Origin: an uncultured Collinsella sp.
Lineage (GTDB): Bacteria > Actinomycetota > Coriobacteriia > Coriobacteriales > Coriobacteriaceae
DNA length: 52,561 nucleotides
Direction: 5' to 3'
Assembly (NCBI GenBank): GCA_900543505.1
Contig: UQSB01000008.1
Span: forward strand, 1-52,561
Part shown: positions 24,721-32,540 of the stretch, piece by piece
How positions within the stretch are numbered: position 1 is the stretch's first letter
Layout of the letters: every line of letters begins with the position of its first letter
Program-made: the position numbers and the translations under genes
The notes under the pieces: model-generated
Told to the model about the DNA's origin: nothing
Databases searched by the model: none
What the model saw: the letters and a program-made list of their open reading frames with translations, nothing else

Positions 24721-25731
24721 CTAGATCGAGGTGGAGTCGAGCCAGTTGAGCTTGCACTCGAGAATGCGCTGCTCGCCGGGTTCGCTGCTGCCGTCAAGTA
24801 GGGCGAGCAACATCTCGGCTGCTTCGCGACCTTCCTGGTCGACGGGCTCGATGATGGTGGAGACGGTCGGTGTGGTGAGATTAGTCCAGTCTTCGCAGTT
24901 GAGTCCCAAAAGGCCGATTTGCTGCGGAAGCAGATGGGCCATGGGCTGAAGTGCCTTGTAGACGCGGGGGAGCGCCCATTGGTTTTGGACAAAGATGAGC
25001 GTACGCTTGGCGGGATTAAACTTGAATTTAAAGTACTCGGTAAGCTCGTTGATTGACGGCTTGTTGTGGTCGATGGGGATGGCTTTGTAGAGCTGCCCAT
25101 TCGCGGCTAATGCCTCGGCATATCCCTGAAAACGTTCCATGCGGGTGCGCATCTCGGTCATGTTGGCGGCAATGGAAAAGAAATCTTCGTAGCCGGCGTC
25201 GAGGAGTGCCTGCGTGGCATTGTACACGCCGTCGTAGAGGTTGGTTTTGATCCAGCTGGTGCCTGGGCTGTAGATGGCCGCGTCAAAAAAGACGACGGGC
25301 TTGCCGGCGCGTCTAATGCGGTCGTGCACGGCCTTGAAATTTGCCGTGGGCTGGATGATAAAGCCATCGACGCCCAGCGAGAGCATCTTGTCGACGTACA
25401 TGAGCTCGGTCTCGGGGTTAAAGTTGCTCGTGCAAACGACCGTCTGGTAGCCCGCGGGGAGCATGACCTGCTCCATGCCATTGAGAACGAGCCCCGCCCA
25501 TTTGTTGGTGTTATCCAAAATGATGATGGCAATGACGTGGGTTTGCTTGCCGGTGAGCGTCTGCGCTTGGGCGTTGGGAACGTATCCGAGTTCCTTAATG
25601 ACGCGCGCGATTTTGTTCTGCGTCTTTTCGCTAAGCTTTTCTCGTTTGTCGTTGAGGTAATACGAGACGCTTGCCGTCGAGGTTCCCGCCTCTCGAGCGA
25701 CGTCTGCAATCGTAACGCGCTGTTTTGCCAC
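24721..25731 (-). CDS. LacI-family transcriptional regulator of the fructose-type PTS operon
   Basis: 336 residues. The helix-turn-helix is VTIADVAREAGTSTASVSYYL (residues 5-25) with the hinge helix PNAQAQTLTG near 45-55; the periplasmic-binding-like core follows to the end. The GTG at 25731 is preceded by GGAAGGA; the longer ATG start at 25767 lacks one. It is divergent from the PTS EIIBC gene 415 bp away, which strongly suggests local control of that operon by a sugar or sugar phosphate. Confidence 0.9.
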   Translation of the reverse strand: MAKQRVTIADVAREAGTSTASVSYYLNDKREKLSEKTQNKIARVIKELGYVPNAQAQTLTGKQTHVIAIIILDNTNKWAGLVLNGMEQVMLPAGYQTVVCTSNFNPETELMYVDKMLSLGVDGFIIQPTANFKAVHDRIRRAGKPVVFFDAAIYSPGTSWIKTNLYDGVYNATQALLDAGYEDFFSIAANMTEMRTRMERFQGYAEALAANGQLYKAIPIDHNKPSINELTEYFKFKFNPAKRTLIFVQNQWALPRVYKALQPMAHLLPQQIGLLGLNCEDWTNLTTPTVSTIIEPVDQEGREAAEMLLALLDGSSEPGEQRILECKLNWLDSTSI

Positions 25732-26146
25732 AGCGACTCCTTCCGACAGATGAGCATTTTCCAACATGATGACTTTGAGTCTTGGTGAGGGATGCGCTTC
25801 GGTGAGCGGCTTTCTCCTTTCATATGAGTATGCAACAAATGCGGTATACGGGTGGGGTCGAAATTTGTGACCGGCATGCGTATCTGCCGTCTACCGAGAA
25901 AATCAAATACTTCTTGACTTTTGAAATCGAGGGTAAAATCGCAGGATTCATTTTTGGTTAAACGCATAACTAAATAGCGTAACCAACGCTCTGACCTGCG
26001 CGTTTACCGAAATAAGCTGGCATTAAGAAAATTAAGCACCTATATTGGTCTTGTCGAAAAGACAGCAAGTCCAAACGGCAGGGGATGCTCCGGAGGCCTC
26101 CGCAAACGGTGTCTTGCGCACGCAACTCTATGAAAAGAGGGAAGCA
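25732..26146. promoter_or_regulatory. Divergent control region of the fructose-type PTS operon
   Basis: This 415-bp gap carries a possible promoter (TTCTTG 25911-25916, TAAAAT 25934-25939). Downstream of it TTGGTTAAACGC (25954-25965) faces GCGTAACCAA (25977-25986), pairing with a two-base bulge, and a further GCGTTTACC lies near 26000. These GTTAAACGC-like halves are candidate LacI operators. The last 100 bases before the gene form a GC-rich leader with the small palindrome CGGAGGCCTCCG. No ORF is credible. Confidence 0.4.
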
Positions 26147-27619
26147 ATGAAGATCGTAGGCGTTGCCGCCTGTACCGTGGGTATCGCCCACACGTATATG
26201 GCCCAGAAGGCGATTCAAGATGAATGCGCCGCCCGTGGCATCGAGTGCAAGGTCGAGGCTCAGGGTGGCCTGGGTATCGAGAATGAGCTCACGCAGGAAG
26301 ACGTGGACTCCGCCGACCTGGTCCTGGAGTCCGTCGACGTGGGTGTCGAGAACGAGGACCGTTTTGAGCAGAAGATGGCCGAGGGCAAGTTCCTCAAGGT
26401 CGGTACTTCCGATGTAATCGCCGATCCGGTCAAGATCATCGACCAGGCTGTTGAGATTATCAAGGTGACGGGTGGCGCCGTTGACGCGCCCAAGGCCGAG
26501 GCCAAGGCAGAGAAGAAGGCCGTCTCCGCTGCCCCGCAGGCCCCGACACCGGCGTCCAAGCAGTCTATCTTTGCCGATCCTGGCAAGACGCTGCTCAATG
26601 CATTCAATACCGGCGTTTCCTATTTTATCCCCATTGTCGTTATCGGTGGCGTGTTCCTCGCCTTCTCGTTGGCATCCGGTACTGCCGGTGCTAGCGGTAT
26701 GGAGGTAACCAACCCGTTGATGGTGAGCCTTAATACCATCGGCATGGCCGGCATCTCCATGATGATTCCGGTGCTTGCGGCTTACATCTCCTACTCGATG
26801 GCCGGCAAGCCCGCGCTCGCCCCCGGTTTTGTCCTGGGCTACCTGGTCAACAACGCAGTCGTTACCCCTAACGGCAACAGCGTTTCGACCGGCTTCTTGG
26901 GCGCCATGATCATGGCAGTTATCTGCGGCTACTTTGTCCGCTGGATGAAGACCTGGAAGGTCAACAACACCATCCAGACCATCATGCCCATCCTGATCAT
27001 CCCGATTCTGACCTCGCTTGTCCTGGGCATGGCCTATATCTACATCCTGGCCACGCCGCTTGGCTTTGTGATGGACTGGCTCACCGGCGTGCTCGGCAGC
27101 CTGCAGGGCGGTTCCGCAGTTGTCCTGGGTCTGGTCATTGGCGTTATGACCGCCTTCGATATGGGTGGCCCCATCAACAAGACCGCTTCGACCTTTACTA
27201 TGGCCATCATGGCCTCCGGCATCTATGGCCCCAACGGTATGTTCCGCGTCGCCGTCGCCGTTCCCCCGATTGCCTGTGGCCTCGCTGCGCTCATCGCCAA
27301 GAACAAGTTCGATGACGCCGATCGCCAGATGGGTATCTCCGCACTGTTCATGGGCTGCATCGGTATTACCGAGGGCGCCATTCCCTTCGCGGTCAAGGAC
27401 CTCGGTCACACCCTTCCCGGCATCTGCATCGGCTCTGCCGTGGGCGCGGCGCTTGCCGCCTTCCAGGGTATCGACTGCTACGTCCCGCACGGTGGCTTTA
27501 TCGTCGCCCTTGCCACCAACAACGTCGCGCTGTTCTGCCTGGACATCGTGATTGGCTCCGTGGTCGCCGCTGCAATCCTGATTGCCATGAAGCCTACGCT
27601 CGATAAGCAGGCCAAGTAA
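26147..27619 (+). CDS. PTS fructose-family EIIBC component
   Basis: 490 residues. The EIIB domain (1-100) starts KIVGVAACTVGIAHTYMAQ with the phosphorylated Cys9. A charged Ala/Lys linker (105-140) leads to EIIC with about nine helices from residue 155 on, including the family segment AFDMGGPINKTASTF. Fructose-family transporters phosphorylate ketoses or related sugars at C1 or C6. No EIIA domain is fused; it is encoded at the far end of the operon (31693). ATG 26147 is chosen since AGAGGGA precedes it; an in-frame TTG 34 codons upstream has no support. Confidence 0.92.
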   Translation: MKIVGVAACTVGIAHTYMAQKAIQDECAARGIECKVEAQGGLGIENELTQEDVDSADLVLESVDVGVENEDRFEQKMAEGKFLKVGTSDVIADPVKIIDQAVEIIKVTGGAVDAPKAEAKAEKKAVSAAPQAPTPASKQSIFADPGKTLLNAFNTGVSYFIPIVVIGGVFLAFSLASGTAGASGMEVTNPLMVSLNTIGMAGISMMIPVLAAYISYSMAGKPALAPGFVLGYLVNNAVVTPNGNSVSTGFLGAMIMAVICGYFVRWMKTWKVNNTIQTIMPILIIPILTSLVLGMAYIYILATPLGFVMDWLTGVLGSLQGGSAVVLGLVIGVMTAFDMGGPINKTASTFTMAIMASGIYGPNGMFRVAVAVPPIACGLAALIAKNKFDDADRQMGISALFMGCIGITEGAIPFAVKDLGHTLPGICIGSAVGAALAAFQGIDCYVPHGGFIVALATNNVALFCLDIVIGSVVAAAILIAMKPTLDKQAK

Positions 27620-27634
27620 ACCTTTAAGGACTCC

Positions 27635-27694
27635 GGTTGTGCGGAGGGATGGATTTGACTCCGCACAACCGCCCCTACACAACAAAATCCATCC
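27635..27694 (+). ncRNA. Possible pseudoknot RNA between EIIBC and GatZ-like genes
   Basis: GGTTGTGCGGAG (27635-27646) pairs perfectly with CTCCGCACAACC (27659-27670). Its 12-base loop contains GGATGGATTT (27647-27656), which is exactly complementary to AAATCCATCC (27685-27694), allowing a 12-bp plus 10-bp H-type pseudoknot. A competing short stem (CTCCG 27631-27635 with CGGAG) also exists. No T-run follows. It may control mRNA processing, stability or expression of the downstream genes. Confidence 0.55.
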
Positions 27695-27763
27695 GTACTG
27701 ATAGGGCCCGCATCTGGGTCCCAGGGAACTTTTGTCAAAAATCCTCTGGAGAAGGAGAACAAA

Positions 27764-29038
27764 ATGTCCAACCTCACCATCCGCCAGGCCGTTCAGGGCA
27801 TGCTCAAGCTGCAGGATAGCGGCGATCACGCAACCATGGTCGGCATTGGCCCCATGAGCCCCAACCTGATTCAGGCCGTGTTCGAGCTTGCCAAGGACGA
27901 GGATTTCCCGCCCATGTTTATCGCTAGCCGCAACCAGGTCGATATGGACGAGATGGGCGCCGGCTACGTCAACGGCTGGGACCAGACGCGCTTTGCCGCC
28001 GACATTAAGAAGGTTGCCGACGAGGTGGGCTACACCGGTCCGTACTACCTGTGCCGCGATCACGGCGGTCCGTGGCAGCGCGACGAGGAGCGTAACGCCC
28101 ACCTGCCCGAGGACGAGGCCATGGAGCTCGCCCGCAAGTCCTTCGTCGCCGACATGGAGGCAGGCTTTGACCTGCTGATGGTCGACCCCACCAAGGACCC
28201 CTATCAGATCGGCAAGGTTATTCCGCTCGACGTGGTGCTTCGCCGCACGATCGATCTTATCGACTACCTTGAGCAATACCGTCGCGAGCATAACCTGCCC
28301 GAGGTTGCCTATGAGGTCGGTACCGAGGAGACCAATGGCGGCTTGACCTCTACCGATAAGTACGAGGAGTTCATTTCTCAGCTGCAGCCCGAGCTCGAGA
28401 AGCGCGGCTGCCCCATGCCCACCTTTATCGTCGGCCAGACCGGCACCCTTACCCGCTGGACGGAGCAGGTCGGTCACTACAACTTCAAGAACGCTCGCGA
28501 GCTTGCCGATATGGCCAAGCGCTACGGCGTGGGCCTGAAGGAGCACAACGCCGACTACCTGGATGACGCGACGCTGCTCGAGCACATCCCGGCTCACGTG
28601 ACGGCCTCCAATGTTGCCCCTCAGTACGGCACCGAGGAGACCCGCGCTTACCTCAAGCTCTGCGCTACCGAGCAGATTCTGGTCGACAACGGCCTGTGCG
28701 ACGATCCCTCCGACCTGTATCACACGCTGCTGGTCAAGGCTATCAAGACCGAGCGTTGGCGCAAGTGGATGACCGGCGACGACGTTAACCTGCAGGTTGA
28801 CGACATCCTGGCCGACGACGAGCTCAGCCTGAAGATTCTGGATGTCTCCGGCCACTACGCGTTCAACGATCCCGAGGTCAAGGAGCAGGTCGAGAAGCTC
28901 TACCGCAACCTCGCTGCCCAGGACATCGACGGCAAGCGCTTTGTGATCGAGCACATCAAGCGCCCGATCAAGCAGTACGTCGTCGGCCTTAACCTCAAGG
29001 GCGTCACGAGCCGCATCGAGAAGGCTCTCGAGGACTAA
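27764..29038 (+). CDS. GatZ/KbaZ-family protein (tagatose-bisphosphate aldolase subunit or epimerase)
   Basis: 424 residues, TIM-barrel GatZ family. Recognisable blocks are SRNQVDMDEMG near residue 47, LCRDHGGPW, ADMEAGFDLLMVDPTKD, YEVGTEETNGG and KEHNADYLDD. In E. coli GatZ is a chaperone-like partner of the aldolase GatY. Some GatZ homologues that stand without GatY have been reported as tagatose-6-phosphate/fructose-6-phosphate 4-epimerases. Here no GatY lies in the same operon, and the next genes act on fructose 6-phosphate, so an epimerase is an attractive inference. The ATG follows GAAGGAG. Confidence 0.85.
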   Translation: MSNLTIRQAVQGMLKLQDSGDHATMVGIGPMSPNLIQAVFELAKDEDFPPMFIASRNQVDMDEMGAGYVNGWDQTRFAADIKKVADEVGYTGPYYLCRDHGGPWQRDEERNAHLPEDEAMELARKSFVADMEAGFDLLMVDPTKDPYQIGKVIPLDVVLRRTIDLIDYLEQYRREHNLPEVAYEVGTEETNGGLTSTDKYEEFISQLQPELEKRGCPMPTFIVGQTGTLTRWTEQVGHYNFKNARELADMAKRYGVGLKEHNADYLDDATLLEHIPAHVTASNVAPQYGTEETRAYLKLCATEQILVDNGLCDDPSDLYHTLLVKAIKTERWRKWMTGDDVNLQVDDILADDELSLKILDVSGHYAFNDPEVKEQVEKLYRNLAAQDIDGKRFVIEHIKRPIKQYVVGLNLKGVTSRIEKALED

Positions 29039-29057
29039 GTAGTTTTTCCTACACGAC

Positions 29058-29130
29058 GCCGGGCCTGGGGCATGTCCCAGCTGCAGGCCCGGCACATAGG
29101 ACAAAGGGGCATCCCCTTTGTCCTTTCTTT
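29058..29130 (+). terminator. Two hairpins between GatZ-like and transaldolase genes
   Basis: GCCGGGCCTG (29058-29067) pairs with CAGGCCCGGC (29084-29093), with an inner CTGGG/CCCAG option. Right after it AGGACAAAGGGG and CCCCTTTGTCCT form a 12-bp perfect stem with loop CAT and the tail TTCTTTT (29098-29130). The second is a good intrinsic terminator, so the downstream genes may be made at a lower level or have their own promoter. Confidence 0.75.
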
Positions 29131-29163
29131 TGAGTTTTGGATTCCTCCGAAGGAGTTTGCACC

Positions 29164-29847
29164 ATGAAGTTCTTTATCGATACCGCCAACCTTGACGAGA
29201 TCGCCGAGGCCAAGAGCTGGGGCTGCCTTGCTGGCGTCACCACCAATCCGTCCCTGTACGCCAAGACCGGCGGTAAGCTCGCCGACTTTGAGCCCCATAT
29301 GCTCAAGATTGCCGAGCTCTGCGAGGGCCTGCCCGTGTCCGCCGAGTCCACCGCGACTACTGCCGAGGGCATGATCGAGGAGGGCAAGCGTCTTGCCGCC
29401 CTCGCTCCCAACATCGTGGTTAAGCTTCCCGTGTGCGAGGCCGGCCTCGCCGCCTGCCGCGCCCTGGCCGACGCAGGCGTGCGCGTCAACATGACGCTTG
29501 TCTTCTCGCCGACGCAGGCCCTCATGGCCGCCAACGCCGGTGCCCGCTACATCAGCCCGTTTGTGGGACGCTTCGACGACATCGCCGAGGACGGTATCTC
29601 GCAGCTCGACAACGTTGTGACCTGCATCAAGAACTATGACTGGACTGGCAAGAACGTCGACGACACCGTCGAGATCATCACCGCTTCGGTCCGCACGCCC
29701 AATCACGTGACCCAGGCGGCGCTGCTCGGTGCCGATATCGCGACCGTCCCCATGGCCGCTCTCAAGAAGTGCCTGCATCACCCGCTGACCGACCAGGGCC
29801 TCGCCTCTTTTGAGGCTGACTGGCAGAAGGTCGTCGCTCAGGCTTAA
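29164..29847 (+). CDS. Transaldolase / fructose-6-phosphate aldolase family protein
   Basis: 227 residues, the short TalC/Fsa type. The start KFFIDTANLDEIAEA and VTTNPSLYAK are diagnostic; the Schiff-base lysine is Lys87 in NIVVKLPV. It either moves dihydroxyacetone units between sugar phosphates or cleaves fructose 6-phosphate into dihydroxyacetone and glyceraldehyde 3-phosphate. Presence of transketolase downstream favours transaldolase activity. The ATG at 29164 follows AAGGAG at eight bases; the frame extends nine codons upstream into the terminator. Confidence 0.9.
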   Translation: MKFFIDTANLDEIAEAKSWGCLAGVTTNPSLYAKTGGKLADFEPHMLKIAELCEGLPVSAESTATTAEGMIEEGKRLAALAPNIVVKLPVCEAGLAACRALADAGVRVNMTLVFSPTQALMAANAGARYISPFVGRFDDIAEDGISQLDNVVTCIKNYDWTGKNVDDTVEIITASVRTPNHVTQAALLGADIATVPMAALKKCLHHPLTDQGLASFEADWQKVVAQA

Positions 29848-29911
29848 CGACCGGGTTGCCCTCGGCATCGCGCCATCCGGTGCCGGGGTTGTTCTCAAGA
29901 GAGGAATTCGT

Positions 29912-30742
29912 ATGACCAACCAGGAGCTGGCGAAGGTCGCCAATGAGGTCAGGAAGGGTGTCGTGACTGCGGTTCACGCGGCCAAGTCGGGACATCCGGG
30001 TGGATCGCTCGGTGCAGCCGACATCATGACGTATCTGTACTTTGAGGAAATGAATATCGATCCTGCCGACCCTCACAAGGCCGATCGCGACCGCTTTGTG
30101 CTCTCCAAGGGTCACGCGGCGCCGGGCCTGTATTCGGTGTTGGCAAATCGCGGCTATTTTCCCGTCGAAGAGCTCGAGACGCTCCGCCATATTGGCAGCC
30201 GACTGCAGGGCCATCCCAACATGAACGATACCCCAGGCATCGATATGTCCACCGGCTCGCTCGGTCAGGGCATCTCTGCTGCAGTTGGAATGGCGCTTGC
30301 CGCTAAGCACTGGGGCGACAGCTACCGTGTCTACACGTTGCTGGGCGACGGTGAGTGCGAGGAAGGCCAGGTGTGGGAGGCGGCTATGTTTGCCGGCAAC
30401 CATGCGCTCGACAATCTTGTTGCCGTCGTCGACCACAACGGCTTGCAGATTGACGGCACGATCGATGAAGTCAACTCGGCCATGCCGCTTGCCGACAAGT
30501 TCCGCGCCTTTAAGTGGCATGTGATAGAGCTAGCCGATGGCAACGACATGGCGCAGATTGAGGCGGCTTTCGCCGAAGCTCGCGAGGTGACCGGCGCGCC
30601 CGTCGCTATCATCGCCGAGACGGTGAAGGGCAAAGGCGTCTCCTTTATGGAGAACCAGGTTGGCTGGCATGGCAAGGCGCCCAATGACGAGCAGTTTGAG
30701 CAGGCCATGGCCGAGCTCGCGGCAGCAGGAGAGGAACTCTAA
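29912..30742 (+). CDS. Transketolase, N-terminal (TPP-binding) subunit
   Basis: 276 residues. It holds the first half of transketolase: SGHPGGSLGAADIMTYLY, LSKGHAAPGLY and the TPP/Mg motif GDGECEEGQVWEAA followed by DHNGLQIDG. Split transketolases work as heterotetramers with the partner encoded next. The reaction is transfer of two-carbon units between ketose and aldose phosphates in the pentose phosphate pathway. AGAGG precedes the ATG at 29912. Confidence 0.93.
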   Translation: MTNQELAKVANEVRKGVVTAVHAAKSGHPGGSLGAADIMTYLYFEEMNIDPADPHKADRDRFVLSKGHAAPGLYSVLANRGYFPVEELETLRHIGSRLQGHPNMNDTPGIDMSTGSLGQGISAAVGMALAAKHWGDSYRVYTLLGDGECEEGQVWEAAMFAGNHALDNLVAVVDHNGLQIDGTIDEVNSAMPLADKFRAFKWHVIELADGNDMAQIEAAFAEAREVTGAPVAIIAETVKGKGVSFMENQVGWHGKAPNDEQFEQAMAELAAAGEEL

Positions 30743-31680
30743 TGGCAGAGGTCAAAAAAGTCGCCACGCGCGTCAGCTACGGCGAGGCACTCGTCGAGCT
30801 GGGCAATGAGCACGATGACTTTGTAGTGCTCGATGCCGACCTGGCTGCCGCTACGCAGACGGGTAAGTTTAAGACTGCCCATCCTGAGCGCTTTTACGAT
30901 GCCGGCATCGCCGAGAGCAACCTGATGGGTCTTGCCGCCGGCATCGCGACCACGGGCCGCGTTGCTTTTGCGAGCACCTTTGCGATGTTTGCCGCCGGTC
31001 GCGCCTACGAGCAGGTCCGCAATTCCATTGGCTACCCGCACCTCAACGTCAAGATTGGCGCCACCCATGCCGGCATTTCGGTGGGCGAGGACGGCGCCAC
31101 GCACCAGTGCTGCGAGGATATCGCACTCATGCGTACGATTCCGGGTATGACGGTGGTCGTTCCCGCCGACGATGTCGAGGCCCGCGCCTGTGTGCGCGCC
31201 GCCTATGAGTTTGAGGGGCCGGTCTACATGCGCTTCGGCCGCCTGGCAACACCGGCCATCAACGATCACGAGGACTACGAGTTCAAGATCGGCCGCGGTG
31301 TTGTTGTACGGGAGGGCTCTGATGTCACGATCGTCGCGTGCGGTCTCATGGTCGCCGAGGCGCTCAAGGCTGCCGAGGTGCTCGCTGCCGAAGGCATCGA
31401 TGCCGAGGTCATCAATATGCACACCATTAAGCCGCTCGATGAGCGCCTGGTTGTTTCCAGCGCGAAGAAGACCGGTCGTGTGGTGACCGCCGAGGAGCAT
31501 TCGATTGTCGGCGGATTGGGCGAGGCCGTTGCGGCGGTGCTCGCGGAGCAGCACCCGGTGCCTATGCGCCGCGTTGGCGTGCGCGATGTGTACGGCGAGT
31601 CCGGCCCTGCGGTTGATTTGCTGCACAAGTACGGTCTGGACGCCGAGGGTATCGAGGCCGCGGTCAGGTCCGTGTTGTAA
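30742..31680 (+). CDS. Transketolase, C-terminal subunit
   Basis: 312 residues with the pyrimidine-binding domain (catalytic Glu in GIAESNLMGLAAG) and the C-terminal domain. Its ATG overlaps the last base of the N-terminal subunit's stop codon, a sign of coupled translation and equal amounts. Together with the neighbouring transaldolase it links fructose 6-phosphate and pentose phosphates. Confidence 0.93.
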   Translation: MAEVKKVATRVSYGEALVELGNEHDDFVVLDADLAAATQTGKFKTAHPERFYDAGIAESNLMGLAAGIATTGRVAFASTFAMFAAGRAYEQVRNSIGYPHLNVKIGATHAGISVGEDGATHQCCEDIALMRTIPGMTVVVPADDVEARACVRAAYEFEGPVYMRFGRLATPAINDHEDYEFKIGRGVVVREGSDVTIVACGLMVAEALKAAEVLAAEGIDAEVINMHTIKPLDERLVVSSAKKTGRVVTAEEHSIVGGLGEAVAAVLAEQHPVPMRRVGVRDVYGESGPAVDLLHKYGLDAEGIEAAVRSVL

Positions 31681-31692
31681 GGAGTGTTTTCC

Positions 31693-32145
31693 ATGGGATT
31701 TGTATCTGCCAATCAGGTAACGATTGGGTATGCCGCCGCATCGCGCGAGGATGCTTTGCATTATTTGTCTGAGCAGGCCGTTGAGCTTGGCTTTGCCGAC
31801 GATGCTTCTGCCGTCGAGGCCGCCTTTATCGCTCGCGAGAACGAGGCCGAGACTGGCCTTGTCGCCGGCTTTGCTGTTCCTCATGCCAAAAGCGACGCGA
31901 TCCATGCGCCGGGCGTTGCCGTGCTCAAATTGGCCAAGCCCGTCGAGTGGCCGAGCTTTGATGGCGTGCCCGTTGATGTTGCGCTTGCGCTGTACGTGCC
32001 CGCCGGCGAAGCTGGAACCACGCACTTGCGCCTGCTCTCCAAGGCTGCCGTAATGTTGATGGATGCCGGCTTCCGCGACAAAGTGCGCGCGAGCACCGAT
32101 CCCGCCGAGATCGCGGAGCTTATTAACGCCGGGCTCGAGGGTTAG
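31693..32145 (+). CDS. PTS fructose-family EIIA component
   Basis: 150 residues. The phosphorylated histidine is His64 in FAVPHAKSDAIH, the classic EIIA-fructose/mannitol motif. It should pass phosphate from HPr to the EIIB domain at 26147. AAGGAG at the end of the transketolase gene is eight bases before ATG 31693; the GTG at 31684 lies in that ribosome binding site. Last gene of the operon, which therefore begins and ends with transporter parts. Confidence 0.92.
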   Translation: MGFVSANQVTIGYAAASREDALHYLSEQAVELGFADDASAVEAAFIARENEAETGLVAGFAVPHAKSDAIHAPGVAVLKLAKPVEWPSFDGVPVDVALALYVPAGEAGTTHLRLLSKAAVMLMDAGFRDKVRASTDPAEIAELINAGLEG

Positions 32146-32187
32146 GTGCAACCAGCCCGCTCAATCTATTGATTCTTCTCCAAGGAG

Positions 32188-32229
32188 CAGGGCCGCAACG
32201 CATACGACGTTGCGGCCCTGTCTGTGTTT
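32188..32229 (+). terminator. Terminator of the fructose-type PTS operon
   Basis: CAGGGCCGCAACG (32188-32200) and CGTTGCGGCCCTG (32208-32220) form a 13-bp perfect stem, followed by TCTGTGTTT. Confidence 0.85.
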
Positions 32230-32276
32230 CCCCAGATAAAACCTGCCAAAATAAACCTGTCCCTTTTTGGCGGGTT
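32227..32276 (+). repeat. 50-bp hairpin repeat, copy A
   Basis: It starts TTTCCCCAGATAAAACCTGC and ends TTTTTGGCGGGTT. AACCTGCCAAAA pairs with TTTTGGCGGGTT around TAAACCTGTCCCT. Other copies are at 34313 (same direction), 37494 (opposite) and 39698 (same). This copy overlaps the terminator tail of the PTS operon. Confidence 0.92.
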
Positions 32277-32346
32277 GGCGGGGTAATGCCCGCCGCAACT
32301 TATGGCACGGTTGGGATGTGTGCGCTTTAAAGAGCGGCGCCCATGG

Positions 32347-32536
32347 TTAGAGAGATTACGCTCGTCTCTCTAAATGTCTCTCTAACGGGAAGCTCGGTTA
32401 GAGAGATAGCCTTAGGCTATCTAGCAGTGAATTTGATGCATCTCTCTAAATTTCTCTCTAAAAGAAGGTGCTCATCTCTCTAAAGTTAGAGAGATATACT
32501 AAGCTTTAGAGAGATAAATCTATTGTTTTAGAGAGA
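32347..32536. promoter_or_regulatory. Array of ten TTAGAGAGA boxes before the AlbA/GHKL gene
   Basis: Exact TTAGAGAGA lies on the plus strand at 32347, 32398, 32486, 32506 and 32528, and on the minus strand (TCTCTCTAA) at 32365, 32377, 32441, 32453 and 32475. Two minus-strand pairs are 12 bp apart. Boxes 32475-32483 and 32486-32494 meet as an inverted repeat with a 2-bp gap, next to a possible -10 (TATACT 32495-32500). The last box ends four bases before the ATG and overlaps the ribosome binding region. Bound protein would cover the promoter and the start, so autorepression is likely. The remaining 395-bp gap holds only repeat A. Confidence 0.85.
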
Positions 32537-32540
32537 CGGA

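Noticed and set aside
25158..25967. 269-codon minus-strand frame overlapping the LacI gene
   Set aside because: Ser/Arg-rich out-of-frame shadow of the LacI coding sequence.
25970..29104. 1044-codon minus-strand frame opposite the PTS EIIBC and GatZ-like genes
   Set aside because: It has no recognisable domain and mirrors two well-supported genes; its composition is that of an antisense frame.
32347..32536. CRISPR array or plasmid-type iterons
   Set aside because: The repeats are only 9 bp, occur on both strands and have irregular spacing. No cas or rep gene is near; operator sites fit better.
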